Shown piece by piece: positions 34,187 to 45,377 of a DNA stretch of 64,000 nucleotides (the first letter of the stretch is position 1; each line of letters starts with the position of its first letter). The DNA is taken from positions 481,600 through 545,599 of the forward strand of contig WHVD01000057.1 in NCBI GenBank assembly GCA_015178975.1, in the 5' to 3' direction. The translations under genes were made by a program, and so were the position numbers. The notes under the pieces are model-generated. The model was not told the origin of the DNA. It was given only the letters and a program-made list of their open reading frames with translations, and did no database searches. This DNA is from Hysterangium stoloniferum (Eukaryota > Basidiomycota > Agaricomycetes > Hysterangiales > Hysterangiaceae).

Positions 34187-35410
34187 TTTTCTGACACTTC
34201 TGATCTGACACTCATTCTTCAAAATTATGCAAGTTAAAAATAATAAAAATATTATTGCAACTATTGTAAAGTTTCTGACACCAAATCTTCCTTCCGCTTC
34301 AACTCCCATATCATCTGCAACCTCCTCACTTTCCACCATATCCTGCACTTCATCATCTTCATTTTCTGGCCCCTTTCCTGACTCCCACCTTTTCTCCACA
34401 CATTCTGCCAATGGATCATTTGGCTGGTCCCTTGTCTTATCAGCAAACCTTTTGGAAACTCCAATAATGCCAATGCTGACCATCACCTTCTCCAGGAATT
34501 CATTCTGCCTCCAGAAATTCCAGATCAATGACTGGAAACCTGGTTCTTGGATCTCATTATGGTGCTCCAGAGCATCCCACATCTTCATCAGTTCTGTCCT
34601 GATAAACACCAACACATCCACAGTGTCTTTGAGAAGTCTGATGCTAGAACTGTCCATATTCGGTACCTCAGCCTCCACAGTCTTGGCCATTCCCAAAATT
34701 TCCATGTCATCAATTTTCTGAGTCTTTGCACCTTTCAGAGCCCTCTTCATGGCGAGAGTGCACAGAAGTTTGAGTACTGTGCAAGGGTAGCAGGTTCTGT
34801 CCCATTTTACCTTCTGCTTCCAACAAGTCAAGTTCCAAATCGAGCACCAATAACATGGATTATTGTGGACAGTTTCCATCTGTTCTGGAGCTTTGACCTT
34901 TTGTTTCTGTTTTGGAAATTAGTCATGTCCCGAGCTTTTACAGAATCACTTACTTTAGGACTTGAAGGCCCAGCCTCTCCCTCCACTTCCACCACCTCAG
35001 CTTTTCACTGCATTCAATCATTATCAGAGAAACATGGAACATTGTCATTTCACTTACCTTTCCCTCCCTTATCTCCCTCACTCAATTTTATGCTGCCTTG
35101 GCATCCTGCTGCTTTTACTCCACTTCTTCCCTCGACTTCCAATCCTCCATCACTTTCCACAACATGCCTTCCTTTTTTCCTCCACTACTTTTTCTGCCTT
35201 CACCTGCTCCAACTCACATTTTTCTGCCTCTTCTGCCTCCTTCAAATCCTGCATCAATTCTCTCTCCTCCTCCTCTTGTTGCCTTTTCAACTCCTCCATC
35301 CTTTGTCGTTTTCATTGAAGTTCTTCGACCTTTGACATTTTTTCAAGTACAGCAGTTTCAGCATCTGAATCTTCTGGGGTATTGGCAAATAATGGTGAAT
35401 GAATCAACAT
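34187..35410 (-). pseudogene. antisense ORF of gypsy element A: coiled coil plus two cysteine clusters
   Basis: Minus-strand frames from an ATG at 35410-35408 give an acidic start (LFANTPEDSDAE), then a long charged coiled coil (MEELKRQQEEEERELMQDLK and onward), with a TGA inside at about 35317. After a gap the frame 34879-34187 contains CYWCSIWNLTC and, 16 residues later, CYPCTVLKLLC: two C-x2-C-x6-C clusters. A helical C-terminal part follows, then a short hydrophobic segment. It lies between pol and the 3' LTR on the opposite strand. I recall similar antisense zinc-cluster proteins annotated as hypothetical in agaricomycetes, but I cannot name a family. This copy has stops and is probably inactive. 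Confidence 0.45.
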
Positions 35411-35593
35411 GCATGTTGTGGTTAAAGAAACAAAATCATTAATTTGAAAATTGGGAAGTTTTTATACTCAGACTAGCAGCCAAAACTCTCACTTCCAGGA
35501 TTGTGTAAATTTCATGACACATAACCATCAACCATCACTTCAACACTCAGTACCTAACCACCTTTATGGGACTTCAGCCTAACAGGGGAGTAC

Positions 35594-36089
35594 TGTTATG
35601 GACCCATTCCCAGATACTTCAATATCTGACCCCCAACTTCCAACCACGGAACATCATAGTTCCCGCATCTTCCATAATCTTCCCCTTGTTCCACATTTGG
35701 TAACTTGTCCATTGACAAGTATTCACTCGTTTGTATTCCCATTTTGGAATACTCCCATTTCCATCTTATTGTGGTCTTAGTTTGTAGTACAATAACAAGA
35801 AAACTTATATTAGTTTCCACGAATTTGTACTTTACTTCAGATCTGATATCAACTTAGTGTCTGATTCCCTCTTCCATCTTTCTGTATGCTCAATATTTGG
35901 AACTCTCTGGAACTCTGAATATCCATAACTTCCAGCGTAATTCCTGTCTTTGAAATTAAGGACTCCCAGGTGTTTGCGTAGAGGTGCAGCACATAAGCTG
36001 AAGCTGGCGTCCTGACCCTATCTGATAGTTTCCGAGTTCCCAGTGACTTTCCAATAGTTCTGGAATAAGTTCTGACACAGCACTTAACA
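35594..36089 (+). repeat. 3' LTR of gypsy element A
   Basis: Begins TGTTATGGACCC directly after a purine-rich tract (AACAGGGGAGTAC at 35581-35593) that fits a polypurine primer site. It ends CACTTAACA at 36089. It matches the 5' LTR once the nested LTR is removed, with many substitutions and a size difference near 28630, so the insertion is not recent. Confidence 0.7.
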
Positions 36090-36094
36090 ACAGC

Positions 36095-36534
36095 TTGCTG
36101 AAGACCACTACTATGAATGCAGTGAAGAGGGAAAGGTGAAAGAACTAAGAGAGGCTAATCTAAGTTGATATTCAAACTCCAGAACTATAGTGTATGTACA
36201 TGAAAAGAACTTTATACTACATCAAGATGGGTGATTGGAAGGCCAATCAACAAAGTGAAGTATAGGACAGATCACAGGGAAGTGAGGACAAGGTGGGGAG
36301 ATATAGAAACTAATGTATAATACTAAGAAACAATACTAGTGGCAAATAAGAGTATATATGGAGACAGAAATGGAGGAACAGGTGGAGTAGATGGAATGGG
36401 TTGGGAGTGTACTATAAACAAGTATCAGGGGCACCACAAAGGGTAATGGTGGGTGGGGGCTCCAATGAGAAGATGAGGGTTTTCTAGTAAGAAACAAGTT
36501 GCAGGGGTCTGAAATGACAGAATCCTAACATTGT
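36095..36534 (-). repeat. LTR remnant of the TGTTAGGATCC family, reverse
   Basis: It ends (minus-strand start) at AATCCTAACA near 36534, preceded by GGGGTCTGAAATGACAG, the reverse of the start of LTRs at 42865, 45378 and 59348. Gypsy element A appears to have inserted inside this repeat, whose other part lies at about 27460-27648. Confidence 0.5.
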
Positions 36535-36956
36535 AGGGGCTTTGGGCAATCTGATGGTATGCAGAGGACAGATAGGACTTGGCTTCAGCTCACATCAGGG
36601 ATTTGGGAATGTCTGCACCCATTATGTAGATTCCCTAGCTGTTAGAACTATAACAGAATATAACTCAGTTGTCACAATATAGTGGAATTGACTGAGGTAC
36701 CTTCTACATTTAATGCATACTTATAAATGATTTTAGACAGTGGAAAATATTGGACAAAAAAAGATTCTAAATAAAAGAATTTGAACAAAAGCGGAATAGC
36801 ATATTGTCAGCATCTGCAATGTGTTTTATTGTTGCTCAGTGTAAGTACAAGGCATAGGGAGGCCATGGGAACAATAAAACATGTCACATGACTTTGTTTG
36901 TATTTGTTTGACAGGTTTAAAGTGGTTCAACTACATCCTGACTTCTTACCACCATC
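36535..36956. other. left flank of the Tc1-type element
   Basis: Includes an ACTTGGCTTCAGCTCA copy of the LTR-shared motif (36577-36592). No clear left inverted terminal repeat was found for the transposon that follows; TAGACAGTGGAAAATATTGG at about 36735 is the best but weak candidate. Confidence 0.35.
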
Positions 36957-37959
36957 ATGAGATCTATTTCTGCTGCTCCACACTCTTCTATTATCTCTCT
37001 CCTCAATGAAGGCTATTCTTATCACCAAATCCAGGAACAAACTTGTCTAGGCAAGAGTACTGTGAATAGGATTAGTAGGGAAGTGGATGGGAACAAGGAG
37101 AACAATCCTGGGGGGCATCCTTCCAAGCTTTCTGGTTGTGACAAGCAGTCAATAATCCATCAAATCAGCTCTGGACAGCTTGATAATGCAGTTCAGGCTA
37201 CCTAATTCATTAATTCTATCATCTCTGACCCTGTCACTCCCCAAACAGTCAGAAATATACTGAAGGAGAATGGTTTTTACTCTGCAACAAAGCAAAAGTG
37301 ACTATTGCTCAAAGCCATTCATCATCAGAAGTGGCTCAAATTTGCCCAATATCATGAAAATTGGACTGTGGAGGACTGGAAGAGGGTCTTATGGTCAGAT
37401 GAGACTGAGATTAACAGGATTGGCAGATGGAAAGTCATATGTGTGGAAACAAAGAGGAGAACCAGTGTCTGACAGGACTACAACACCAACGGTCAAACAT
37501 GGAGGAGGAAATAACCTTATGGTATGGGGTTGTATGGGGTGGGAAAGCTCATAGAAGTGCAGGGGAGGATGGATGCTGAACAATACTGTCAAATTTTGGA
37601 GCTGGTAGTAGTGGAAAGTTTTGAAAAGTTGGAAATGGAGGAGGCCAACCATTACTTTCAGCAGGACAATGATCCTAAACATACATCTTGGCAGGCAACA
37701 AAATGGTTTGAGGACAAGGAAATTCAAGTACTATCCTGGCCTCCCCAATCCCCTGATCTTAACCCCATAGAACATCTTTGGGAACACCTCAAATGCTAAC
37801 TTCAAAAATATAATACATCACCCAAGGGAGTATATGAATTGTGGGAGAGAGTGGTGGAGGAGTGGAATGCAATCCAACCAGAAGTCTGCCAAGATCTAAT
37901 AGAAAGTATGCCTAGAAGGATCAGGGCAGTTATAAAGGAAAAAGGGGGGCATACATAGG
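36957..37959 (+). pseudogene. Tc1/mariner-type transposase, broken
   Basis: An N-terminal helix-turn-helix segment (YSYHQIQEQTCLGKSTVNRI) starts at 36957. The DDE catalytic sites are readable: LWSDETEINRIG (about 37387), FQQDNDPKHTSW (about 37656) and SPDLNPIEHLWEHLK (about 37750). The spacing of the last two fits DD34E of Tc1 elements. A TAA at 37203-37205, a TGA at about 37299 and frame changes near 37424 and 37540 break it. The frame ends with TAG at 37957-37959. Confidence 0.8.
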
Positions 37960-38169
37960 TCAAAAAACTGTCCCAATGAGTAGCTGTTTTGTTTTATTTA
38001 TTATTCAATGGGTTTTGATTCAAATCACATGAACCAAGGCTTACCTTCAAGCCATGATCCTATAGTACCTTTGATAATTTACTTAGATTTTCTGCTTATG
38101 TCAGTAATCCATGCCAACCCAACCTTTCAAAAATGAGAAAACATTGGGACAGTTTTTTGAGTCACTGTA
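37960..38169. repeat. inverted repeat pair at the 3' end of the Tc1-type element
   Basis: TCAAAAAACTGTCCCAATG at about 37961 is the reverse complement of CATTGGGACAGTTTTTTGA at about 38142, with GTCACTGTA ending at the TA dinucleotide 38168-38169. The outer copy would be the right terminal repeat. The inner copy starts just after the transposase stop. Confidence 0.6.
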
Positions 38170-40170
38170 TGTCAGATCACCACTGACATCACTTCCAGAC
38201 TATGTCTCTGACACTCAGACTCTGGCTGAGCCCACCAAGGCCCCTCCCAGTTCCCCTGAGCCCTGGTGGTAGCATTTTTCAGCACTTCTCACCACCTCCT
38301 GTGTCAATTCACACAATCCACAACAGCTCATATCACAGTAGTCATCCCAGCAGCAGCCTATCTAGCTCTCACAGTAGCAGTCCTCCTAGTTCTCACCACA
38401 GGTTTGGTGGCAGACCTCTGAGTTCCCATCATAGTTCTCACCATAGCTTGTACCCAGCTCTTATCACGGTATTCCAGGTGGTGGAGCTCTGAGTTCACAC
38501 CACAGCTCACACCCTAGCTCAAATCACAGTTCTCATTACTCTGGCAATAGTTTGGCAGGTGCATCTCACAGTTCCACAGCAATCCCTGAACCTTGTCTTA
38601 GGACAGCACTCAAAAGGGCTCACCACCTGGCTGTTAAAGGTATAGAAAAGAATTGACTGAGCCTGGGATTGAACCAAGGACCTCCTGGCTATATATGCAA
38701 GTGCTCTTTACCACTGAGCTACTGGACCTTATGGTCTAGTGTTATATGATGGATTATATATATATATCTATCCCTCTCCTGATGCTACTCTGGGACTTAT
38801 AACAGTCTGACTAATATAAATATTGTATTTCCAATTCTAACACAGGCATGCCAAGGGAACCTGACATTTTTCATGGAACTGACACTTCAAAGTTGTGGCC
38901 ATTCCTCATGCAATGCAACCTGAACTTCAATGACTGCCCTGATAAATTTGCCACCAACAGAAGAAAGGGAATATTCACTCTATCTTCCTTTGGGAGCTCC
39001 ACCATGAACTGGTTCAAACCAGCACTCAATAATCTCAATGCATACCAACCTGGCTGGCTCAACAACTATGCATTTTTTTTGTTACAGAACTCAAACTTAA
39101 CTTTGGACCTCATGATGTTGTCGGCAATGCTGAAACCACCTTGGCCAGCATTAAGATGAAGGGTGGCCAGCAGATCACTGAGTATATTGTCCAGTTTAAC
39201 TCCCTTGCCACACTCATCAATTGGGGTCTGCCCTATGCCATAAGTTTTATTCTGGCCTTCCATCTTATCTTAAGGATGACATTTGTTGTGGTGACAGCAA
39301 GCTGACTATGCTCATTGATATGCACATGAAAGCTCAATAATGCAATGCTCACTATTGGGAGTGGCATACTGAAATCAGTCATAAAATGCCTTCAGACCAC
39401 ACAGCAAAGAACAATCAAGACAATGAACATGGATCTTCATCAAACAAAAACAATATCAATGGTGACCACTCCTTAGTCTAAAAAGAAAAAAAGGACTGAC
39501 TCGACCCTCAATGATGCTGCAGCCTCTAATAATAATATCAGTACCTCTGCAGCCAAGCTGAAAGATGATCCAAGTACCAAGCTTGGTGCTGATGGTAAAC
39601 TGACCCCTGAGGGAAGACAGCAATGAAAGGATAATGACCTCTGCCTCTAGTGCAGCACCCCAGGACATATGGCACACCAATGTCCACTGAACAACACTAG
39701 CAAAGCTCACACTGCTAAGCCTGAAAGCCTTTGGACATGCTGACATTGGTGACCAAGTCAAAAACAGTGTAAGCTAACCCTTGGGCCCCCACACTCATTA
39801 AGGATCACATTGGATTCCCCCATGCAATAGTGGCCAACTCTTTCTGCAATGCATCCACTCTTTTAGGTCTTCAAGTTACTTTTTGTTTTAGAATTCTTCA
39901 GATTTTCTTTTTCTTTCAGCTCCAACACTACCAGTTGATCTGGTTTCCCTCTGAACACTTGGACAACATTGTCAACAATATTGTGAACTCCAAAAGGCCT
40001 TTCCAGTCACCTGTTCTGCAAGAAAACACTTTAGGTCATTTTTTGACATACAGTAGGTTGGTGTTTTGATTTTTGGTCATCCTTGGACATGACTAACCCA
40101 CCCACTTACAATCTGTTGATTGTTGGGTATTGGGTTATCATATAGTCTGGCCTCCCAACAGTCAATTTCC
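38170..40170 (+). pseudogene. gypsy Gag-protease remnant B
   Basis: After a Ser/Pro/His-rich stretch (38202-38492), a Gag frame starts at 38848 (FHGTDTSKLWPFLMQCNLNF, then STMNWFKPALN) and continues in another frame near 39095-39240 (GPHDVVGNAETTLASIKMKG, ITEYIVQFNSLA). A Gag zinc knuckle with a stop in it, C-stop-CSTPGHMAHQCP, is seen at about 39640-39690. A retropepsin tail resembling LGHDWLT..... IDWVLG is readable near 40080-40130. Many stops. No RT follows. Confidence 0.65.
38655..38728 (-). tRNA. tRNA-like sequence, probably pseudogene or SINE head
   Basis: The minus strand carries GTAGCTCAGTGGTAAAGAGC (D arm, box A) and GGTTCAATCCC (T arm, box B), with a T-stem CTTGG/CCAGG and a TTTT terminator about 7 bases after the end. 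The anticodon arm has one mismatch and a loop reading ATATATA. The acceptor stem pairs poorly (GGTCCAG against CTCAGTC). It is probably decayed, so I do not assign an amino acid. It lies between a serine-rich leader frame and the Gag remnant. Confidence 0.45.
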
Positions 40171-41377
40171 TTCTCTTTAGCTTGGCCAGGGTGCAGAGGC
40201 TCCACTGGCCACCCATCTTTAAGGTATTTCTGGACACTCTCAGTTCAGTGCCCTGTGTATGTGAACTACTTTTAGAGCTTTACTGAACACCCACCAATCC
40301 AGTACCTCCATGCATGTGACTACTCTTTTTAGAAGCAACTGTTAATAATGGCATTCTGATGAAATCTCATGACTTCATGTAACCCTCAGTAAACAGCATG
40401 CTGAACACTTCAGACTCTTTTCTTTTCTTTTTTGGCTATTCCCATACTCCCTCTACTTCTCTTGAACCCTACATGTGCTATTTTCTTGGGACACTGACTT
40501 GTGGCTAGACAATGGGATGTCTGCCTTAAGAGAAAACCAGTCATAATGCACCCAACAACCAGCATATCAGAACCCTGATATTTGCCAGTCACTCATTCCT
40601 AGTCATCATAGGCAAGCACTGTCAGATGCCTGATAAAACTCAAAAACTCAAGAATGACATCTCTCCTGTTATCCTCTTTTCTATTTTGGATCTCTGCCTT
40701 CAGCACCCCAATACCCCTGGATCCATTACCATTACTCCTTATTGCCCCATGTCTCTTTTTCTCTTTTTTTAGCTTTCTCTTGTTCAGACCTCTGACTTTC
40801 TCATTTTTTTTATACTGACACATTTTGTCTTTTTAAGTCTTGATGATTTACAATTAATACTTTCTAATCTAGAGTATCAATTTGAGGCATCCCTTTCCTC
40901 CTCACCTCTAGATCTACTTCTGCTTTTCCTCTCAACCACTAAGTAAAATACTTTGGCTCTCCTCAACTGACACCTGGTTCCTGTTTGCTCTCCTCAATGG
41001 ACCACTGGACCTCTTACCAATGACAGTGATAAGCCACTACATTCCAGCACATCTAAAATCCCCTTCAAGCTTTTCCTGATCTCTCTCAAGGGCTCCACCA
41101 CTGACTCCAATGATGCTGTTGCAAAGCACACCCCTTCTTGCTCCTATTACACTGCACACAGGTCCTATTGAAGCCTATGGGAGTGCATTGGATGCCTGCC
41201 ACTGTGCATCCCACATATGATGGACCCCCCAAAACTGGAACCTTCCTGAAGTCACATCAGTATCAAAAATAATAATAGTAATAAAAGGACTTACTGTTCA
41301 GGGTCTCCAACCCCCTCAACCTCATCATCATCATCATCTTCCTCATCTTCTTCTTCCACACATTTTCTTTCCATTTT
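40171..41377. other. degraded repeat sequence, no gene
   Basis: CpG-poor sequence with pyrimidine tracts and simple A/T runs. No domain is recognised on either strand. It may be the 3' part of the Gag remnant B element. Confidence 0.4.
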
Positions 41378-42305
41378 TTATGTATACAGATGATGGGTCA
41401 AAAGGAAGTAGAGAAAGAAATGGGATCCAAATGAGACTAAATACAATATAGCAAAATATTCTGAAAAGGTGTGAGGTGGCAAATTGTATGTGGAATGGTG
41501 TGAGAGGTATGGTGAAATATGCTCGGGAAATATAGTCTGGATAAGCCCATACTATATTCCCATTATTATTTCTTCTTTCTCTCTATTCTATTATACACTT
41601 ATATTAGTTCAACGACCTATGAATGTGGTACATCAACTCTTGTGGGCGCATACATGCTAGACTCATGTATTCTAGTGCCCGTAATTAGAACTCAGACACT
41701 TTTTACCCCACAACCACAACTTACCCAGACACACAGTTAGTGTCCTGTAAGTTGTGATTGGGGTATCGTCTCGACTGTCACAGATGGGCTTCAACTATCT
41801 ACACAATCAGAGTTTCGAACTGTGCCAGTCGAAACTCCACTTATATCTCAATCTGCGCAGACCACATCCGTGCTACTCTATTATTCGACTCTCATTATTC
41901 TTTTCTACACTCGAGCAGTCATTTGGAATTGCACCTAACAGTCGATTCCCTTTATTCGTTTTAGCTATCTACTCTACCTTAGATAGTTACTTCACTCAGA
42001 CATATTGAACTAAATAGTCAATACTCGTTCAGTGTGTATTAGACTTAGACAGTCAATACAACTATGTGTCATACCTAAACGGTCAATATTCTTCGTATAT
42101 AGAATGGTTAGAACTTCCACCACTCTTCACAAATGGTGATGGGGGAGTGAATGGAATGGAGACAGGATGGAAGGCTAAGGTACTAAGATACAAAAAAACA
42201 AGTGTCAGGGGCACCACAAGCAGTGCTACCATGAGTGGGGGTACTGATAGTGGGATGCCAGAGGGTTATGACGCTAAAACAGCTTGCAGGGGTCTGAACA
42301 ACAGG
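41378..42305 (-). repeat. TGTTAGGATCC-family LTR remnant, reverse, interrupted
   Basis: The flanks of the CpG-richer insert at 41499-42131 resemble 43760-44005 and the reverse of 42890-43240: GTGTCAGGGGCACCAC at 42202, GGGATGCCAGAGGGTTA at 42254 and CTTGCAGGGGTCTGAA at 42283. The end is truncated where it meets a fragment of the segmental repeat at about 42325. Confidence 0.5.
41499..42131 (+). repeat. solo LTR, TGTGA..TCACA ends, target duplication AATGG
   Basis: Begins TGTGAGAGG, ends CTCTTCACA, flanked exactly by AATGG (41494-41498 and 42132-42136). 633 bases with clearly more CpG than its host sequence, suggesting a younger insertion. Same family as 44010-45125 in the opposite orientation. 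Confidence 0.88.
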
Positions 42306-42319
42306 GATTCACAAGTACC

Positions 42320-42425
42320 AACCACTTTTTTCTAATATCGTCAATGGTGGCTGTGTGGAGATGAAACTAAAAGCAAGTGGAGACATTCACCTGCCAGATG
42401 TGGTTGATTAACATCAGTAAGGGAC
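42320..42425 (+). repeat. fragment of the segmental repeat inside the transposon block
   Basis: TTTTCTAATATCGTCAATGG and AAAGCAAGTGGAGACATTCA match 21203/54623 regions, with several C-to-T type changes. It is a third copy of that block. Confidence 0.6.
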
Positions 42426-42864
42426 AAACAAAGAGGAAGATGGGAATGCACCTTGGCTGCCCCCACTGGCCTTTTTCCCTTTCCCTTTCCCTTGCCCTTC
42501 ATGTCATTAGTGGCCTTCCTCTTCACTGCCAATGCTGCCTGACAACCCTCCTCCTCCTTTTGCTTTTTCTCAGTGGCCTCCCATTTGAGTCATAATCATT
42601 GCCACTCCTCAGCCTCCCACAGTTGTCAGCAAAGTTTTTTGACATTGTCCTCATAACTAAGGCTTGGTAGGAAGAGTGGTGGGGACATTGGGAGTGAAGA
42701 CAAGAGGCAATGATTTTATTTTGCATTACTTGAATTTGTTATATTCCACTAGTGCCTGTTTTGACTACCAGGTCATAGACACAAATATTACAGTTCTCTC
42801 ATTATGCAAATCATACAGAAGAGAGACCAAATATGCCCCCCCATCATTCAGATTTGGCAAAAGG
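42426..42864. other. no gene seen
   Basis: CpG-poor, with a CCCTTTCCCTTTCCCTTGCC tract at 42477-42496. No domain recognised. Confidence 0.4.
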
Positions 42865-43345
42865 TGTTAGGATCCTATCATTTCAGACTCCCACAACTTG
42901 GTTTTACCCTTGTAACCCTCTGGCCCTCTGGCACCCCTCTATTGGTATCCCTGACCACAGTGTCATCACCTGCAGTGCCCTGATACCTGTTCCTCTGTGT
43001 ATTACCTCTTTGGCCATTTCTGTTCCAATGCTCTCCTGTTACCCATTCTATGTGTATGCTTTATTTACCACCTCACAACCTTTAAAATACTTGTGTTGCA
43101 TCACATTTAGTCTTTGTTTGATCTTGTTTGATTTCCCACCTCCCTTGGCCTGTCACAACTCCTCACTTCCTTAAATCACCCTCTGATCACTTTTGTATAT
43201 TTGTATAAAAACCCTATCATGTATGCTATAGTTCTTCAGTTCAAATATCAACTTAGATTACCCTCTTGTGTTTAAGCCCCTTTTGCTTGCTCCTAATACT
43301 CTTGAAAACATTGTTGGCCAGCCACAACTCTTATCCCTACTGATA
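42865..43345 (+). repeat. TGTTAGGATCC-family LTR, forward, truncated
   Basis: Starts TGTTAGGATCCTATCATTTC and parallels 45378 onward, for example the block ending TTGGCCAGCCACAACTC against GTCAGCAAGCCATGACTC. It stands head to head with the reverse copy whose start is at 45177. Confidence 0.6.
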
Positions 43346-44009
43346 AGATCTAAGGTTTAAAGACAAAGGGGGAAATAAAGTTGGAGGGCCCACAGGTATT
43401 TCATACTCAACTGGGAGGTCCAGCTCTACAAAACATGTGAAGCTTGGCTTCAACTTATGTGTTACACTCTCACATGAACTATTAGGGTACTCCAGTATTT
43501 CAGAAGAGCAAGTAGTATGATTTTCTAGACTGAAGATGATACTTAGCTGAATAAACTGGAAGGCCAAAGTGCTAAGGGTCATGGGGATAAGAGTCATGGC
43601 TGGCTGATGACATCTTCAAGAGTATTGGAGCAAGCAAAGGGGCTTAAACACAAAAGGGGTAATCTCAGTCAATATTTGAACTGGAGAACTATAGCATACA
43701 TGATAGAGTTTTTATACAAAAGTATGATGGATGATCAGAAGGCCAATCAAGGAAGTGGGAAGTTGTGACAGGTCAAAGGAAGCAGGAAAAGGAACAAGGA
43801 TCAAACTAAGACCAAATGTGATGAAATACAAGTATTGTAAAGGTTGTGAGGTGGAAAATGAAATACACATCAAATGGGTGATGGGAGAGCATCAGGACAG
43901 AGACAGGATAGGATGGCCAAAAGGTAATCTACAGAGAAACAGGTGTCAGGGTGCTGCAGGTGGTGACACTGTGGTCAGGGATACTGATAGTGGGGTGCCA
44001 GAGAGTTAC

Positions 44010-45125
44010 TGTGAAGAGTTGCCAGAAATCTAACCATTCAATATACAAATAATATTGACCTTCTAGGTACAATACAAGTGTATTGACTGTCAGAGTACAA
44101 CACAGGTAGGTATAAGTAGTATTAGTGGCTATCAGCAACTGTACAGTTGCCAGAGGAGACTAGAATAAGAAAAATGGAATAGACTTTAACAGTACTATCC
44201 ACAGTTGAATAGACTAGATTAAGTAGAGTCAAGGTGAAAGGCTATTCACCAGAAGAAGTAGGATGAGTGAGTTTGCATGAAGAGTTCTTGTCACAAACGT
44301 ACAAACTCAAATTTCGATAATATTCAATTTAATATTTCTTTGACATTTCTTTGACATTCCTTTGACTTTCCGACTCAATTTCCGACTTGACTTCCAACTT
44401 GACTTCCAACTTGACTATTCTTTGACAATATCTTCAAATTGTCTCAGTTTGACATCATTGATGATTTCACTTTGATATCATATTAACATCAATATATAGT
44501 ATATAAGGGCAATGATAGGAATGAAGGAAGTCAGTCAGAAAACCTGTATCATAATTATATTATTACTGTATTATATAATCATCGGACTTTTTCCGAGCCT
44601 TTCTTTGACTTATTTATTTGTGAGCCTCTGTGTCCTATCTTTGCCTCATGCTTTATCAACAGGACGAAATATCACTTTGTCGAATGAGGCATCTTTATTC
44701 AATATTGTTGAATATTCTTCGATTGTTTATTCGACTTTATGAGTAAAATTCAATTCGTGACAGTTCTGTGCTTTGACTGTAAAAGTACAAAGTGGACATT
44801 CAAGTTTGAGTATGGCCATTTGAGATGGCTGAGACAATACCCCAATCATCACTTGCAGTGGACACTTCAAAGGATGTCTAGCAAGTTGTGGTTTCTGGGT
44901 AAAAGTGTCTGAGTTCCTACATTTAGAGCATCTACCAATTTACATGTGTTTGCATGTCCATAAGCATCCATGTGCCCACATGCATACATAGACCTTTGTA
45001 TTAAGGGGGATATTTGATGAATATATCAGAAGAATAAAAGGGAAATAAAATGTAGAAAAAATATAATAAAATCAGAAATTATATTAGTGATATGAGCTCT
45101 TAGAAACTTAGCTCTACTTCTCACA
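44010..45125 (-). repeat. TGTGA-type LTR, reverse, TSD GTTAC/GTTGC, itself interrupted
   Basis: Begins TGTGAAGAG and ends CTTCTCACA, the reverse complement of the ends of 41499-42131. It is flanked by GTTAC (44005-44009) and GTTGC (45126-45130), one mismatch. Without the nested LTR it would be about 637 bases, close to the 633 of the other copy. Confidence 0.75.
44289..44762 (+). repeat. young solo LTR, TGTCAC..GTGACA, target duplication GTTCT
   Basis: 474 bases, starting TGTCACAAACG and ending ATTCGTGACA. Exact GTTCT at 44284-44288 and 44763-44767. It has a TATA-like tract (ATATATAGTATATAAGGG, about 44492-44509) placed as a promoter would be. Higher CpG than surroundings. A decayed relative in reverse orientation lies at about 51550-52021. 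Confidence 0.9.
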
Positions 45126-45377
45126 GTTGCAAGGGTAAAACCAAGTTGTGGGGGTCTGAAATGATAGGATCCTAACACCTACACCTCTTAGCATTTCAGC
45201 CTTCTGGTTGATTCAGCTAAATGTCATCTTCAGTCCAAATTGTACTACTTGCTCTTCCCAAAATACTGGAGCACCCTAACAGTTTGTGTGAGGGTGCAAC
45301 ACATAAGTTGAAGCCAAGCTATTTGTTTTGTAGAACCAGACCTCCCAGTTGAGTATGAAATACCCATTGGCCCTCTG

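Larger units (their letters stand above)
28993..34193 (+). pseudogene. gypsy element A polyprotein remnant (protease, RT, RNase H, integrase tail, chromodomain)
   Basis: Ty3/gypsy pol in the order expected of a chromovirus. A retropepsin motif LIDSGSTHCFVD lies at about 29185, with LGYNWLT at about 29408. Reverse transcriptase runs from about 29830 with YPLPLVTDLL, a KIDL stretch and the catalytic YLDD at about 30288. RNase H starts near 30610 and is interrupted at 30833, 31836 and about 32545. The integrase core is missing. An integrase C-terminal tail resumes near 33540 (NLDELHQELWKAI), and a chromodomain lies at about 33950-34110 (YLVKWAGYEGTNDG.SW). Stops and frameshifts occur throughout, for example after DDI at about 30301, so the element cannot make a complete protein. 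A Gag region is not recognisable before the protease. Confidence 0.8.
43346..45177 (-). repeat. TGTTAGGATCC-family LTR, reverse, with nested insertions
   Basis: Minus-strand start at 45177 (GGATCCTAACA). The body is split by the TGTGA-type LTR at 44010-45125. It contains the reversed shared motif AAGCTTGGCTTCAACTTATG at 43440-43459. Confidence 0.6.

Noticed and set aside
34547..35442. Large plus-strand ORFs rich in Leu, Phe, Ser and Pro
   Set aside because: They are the reverse reading of the antisense coiled-coil ORF and have composition expected of a mirror frame.
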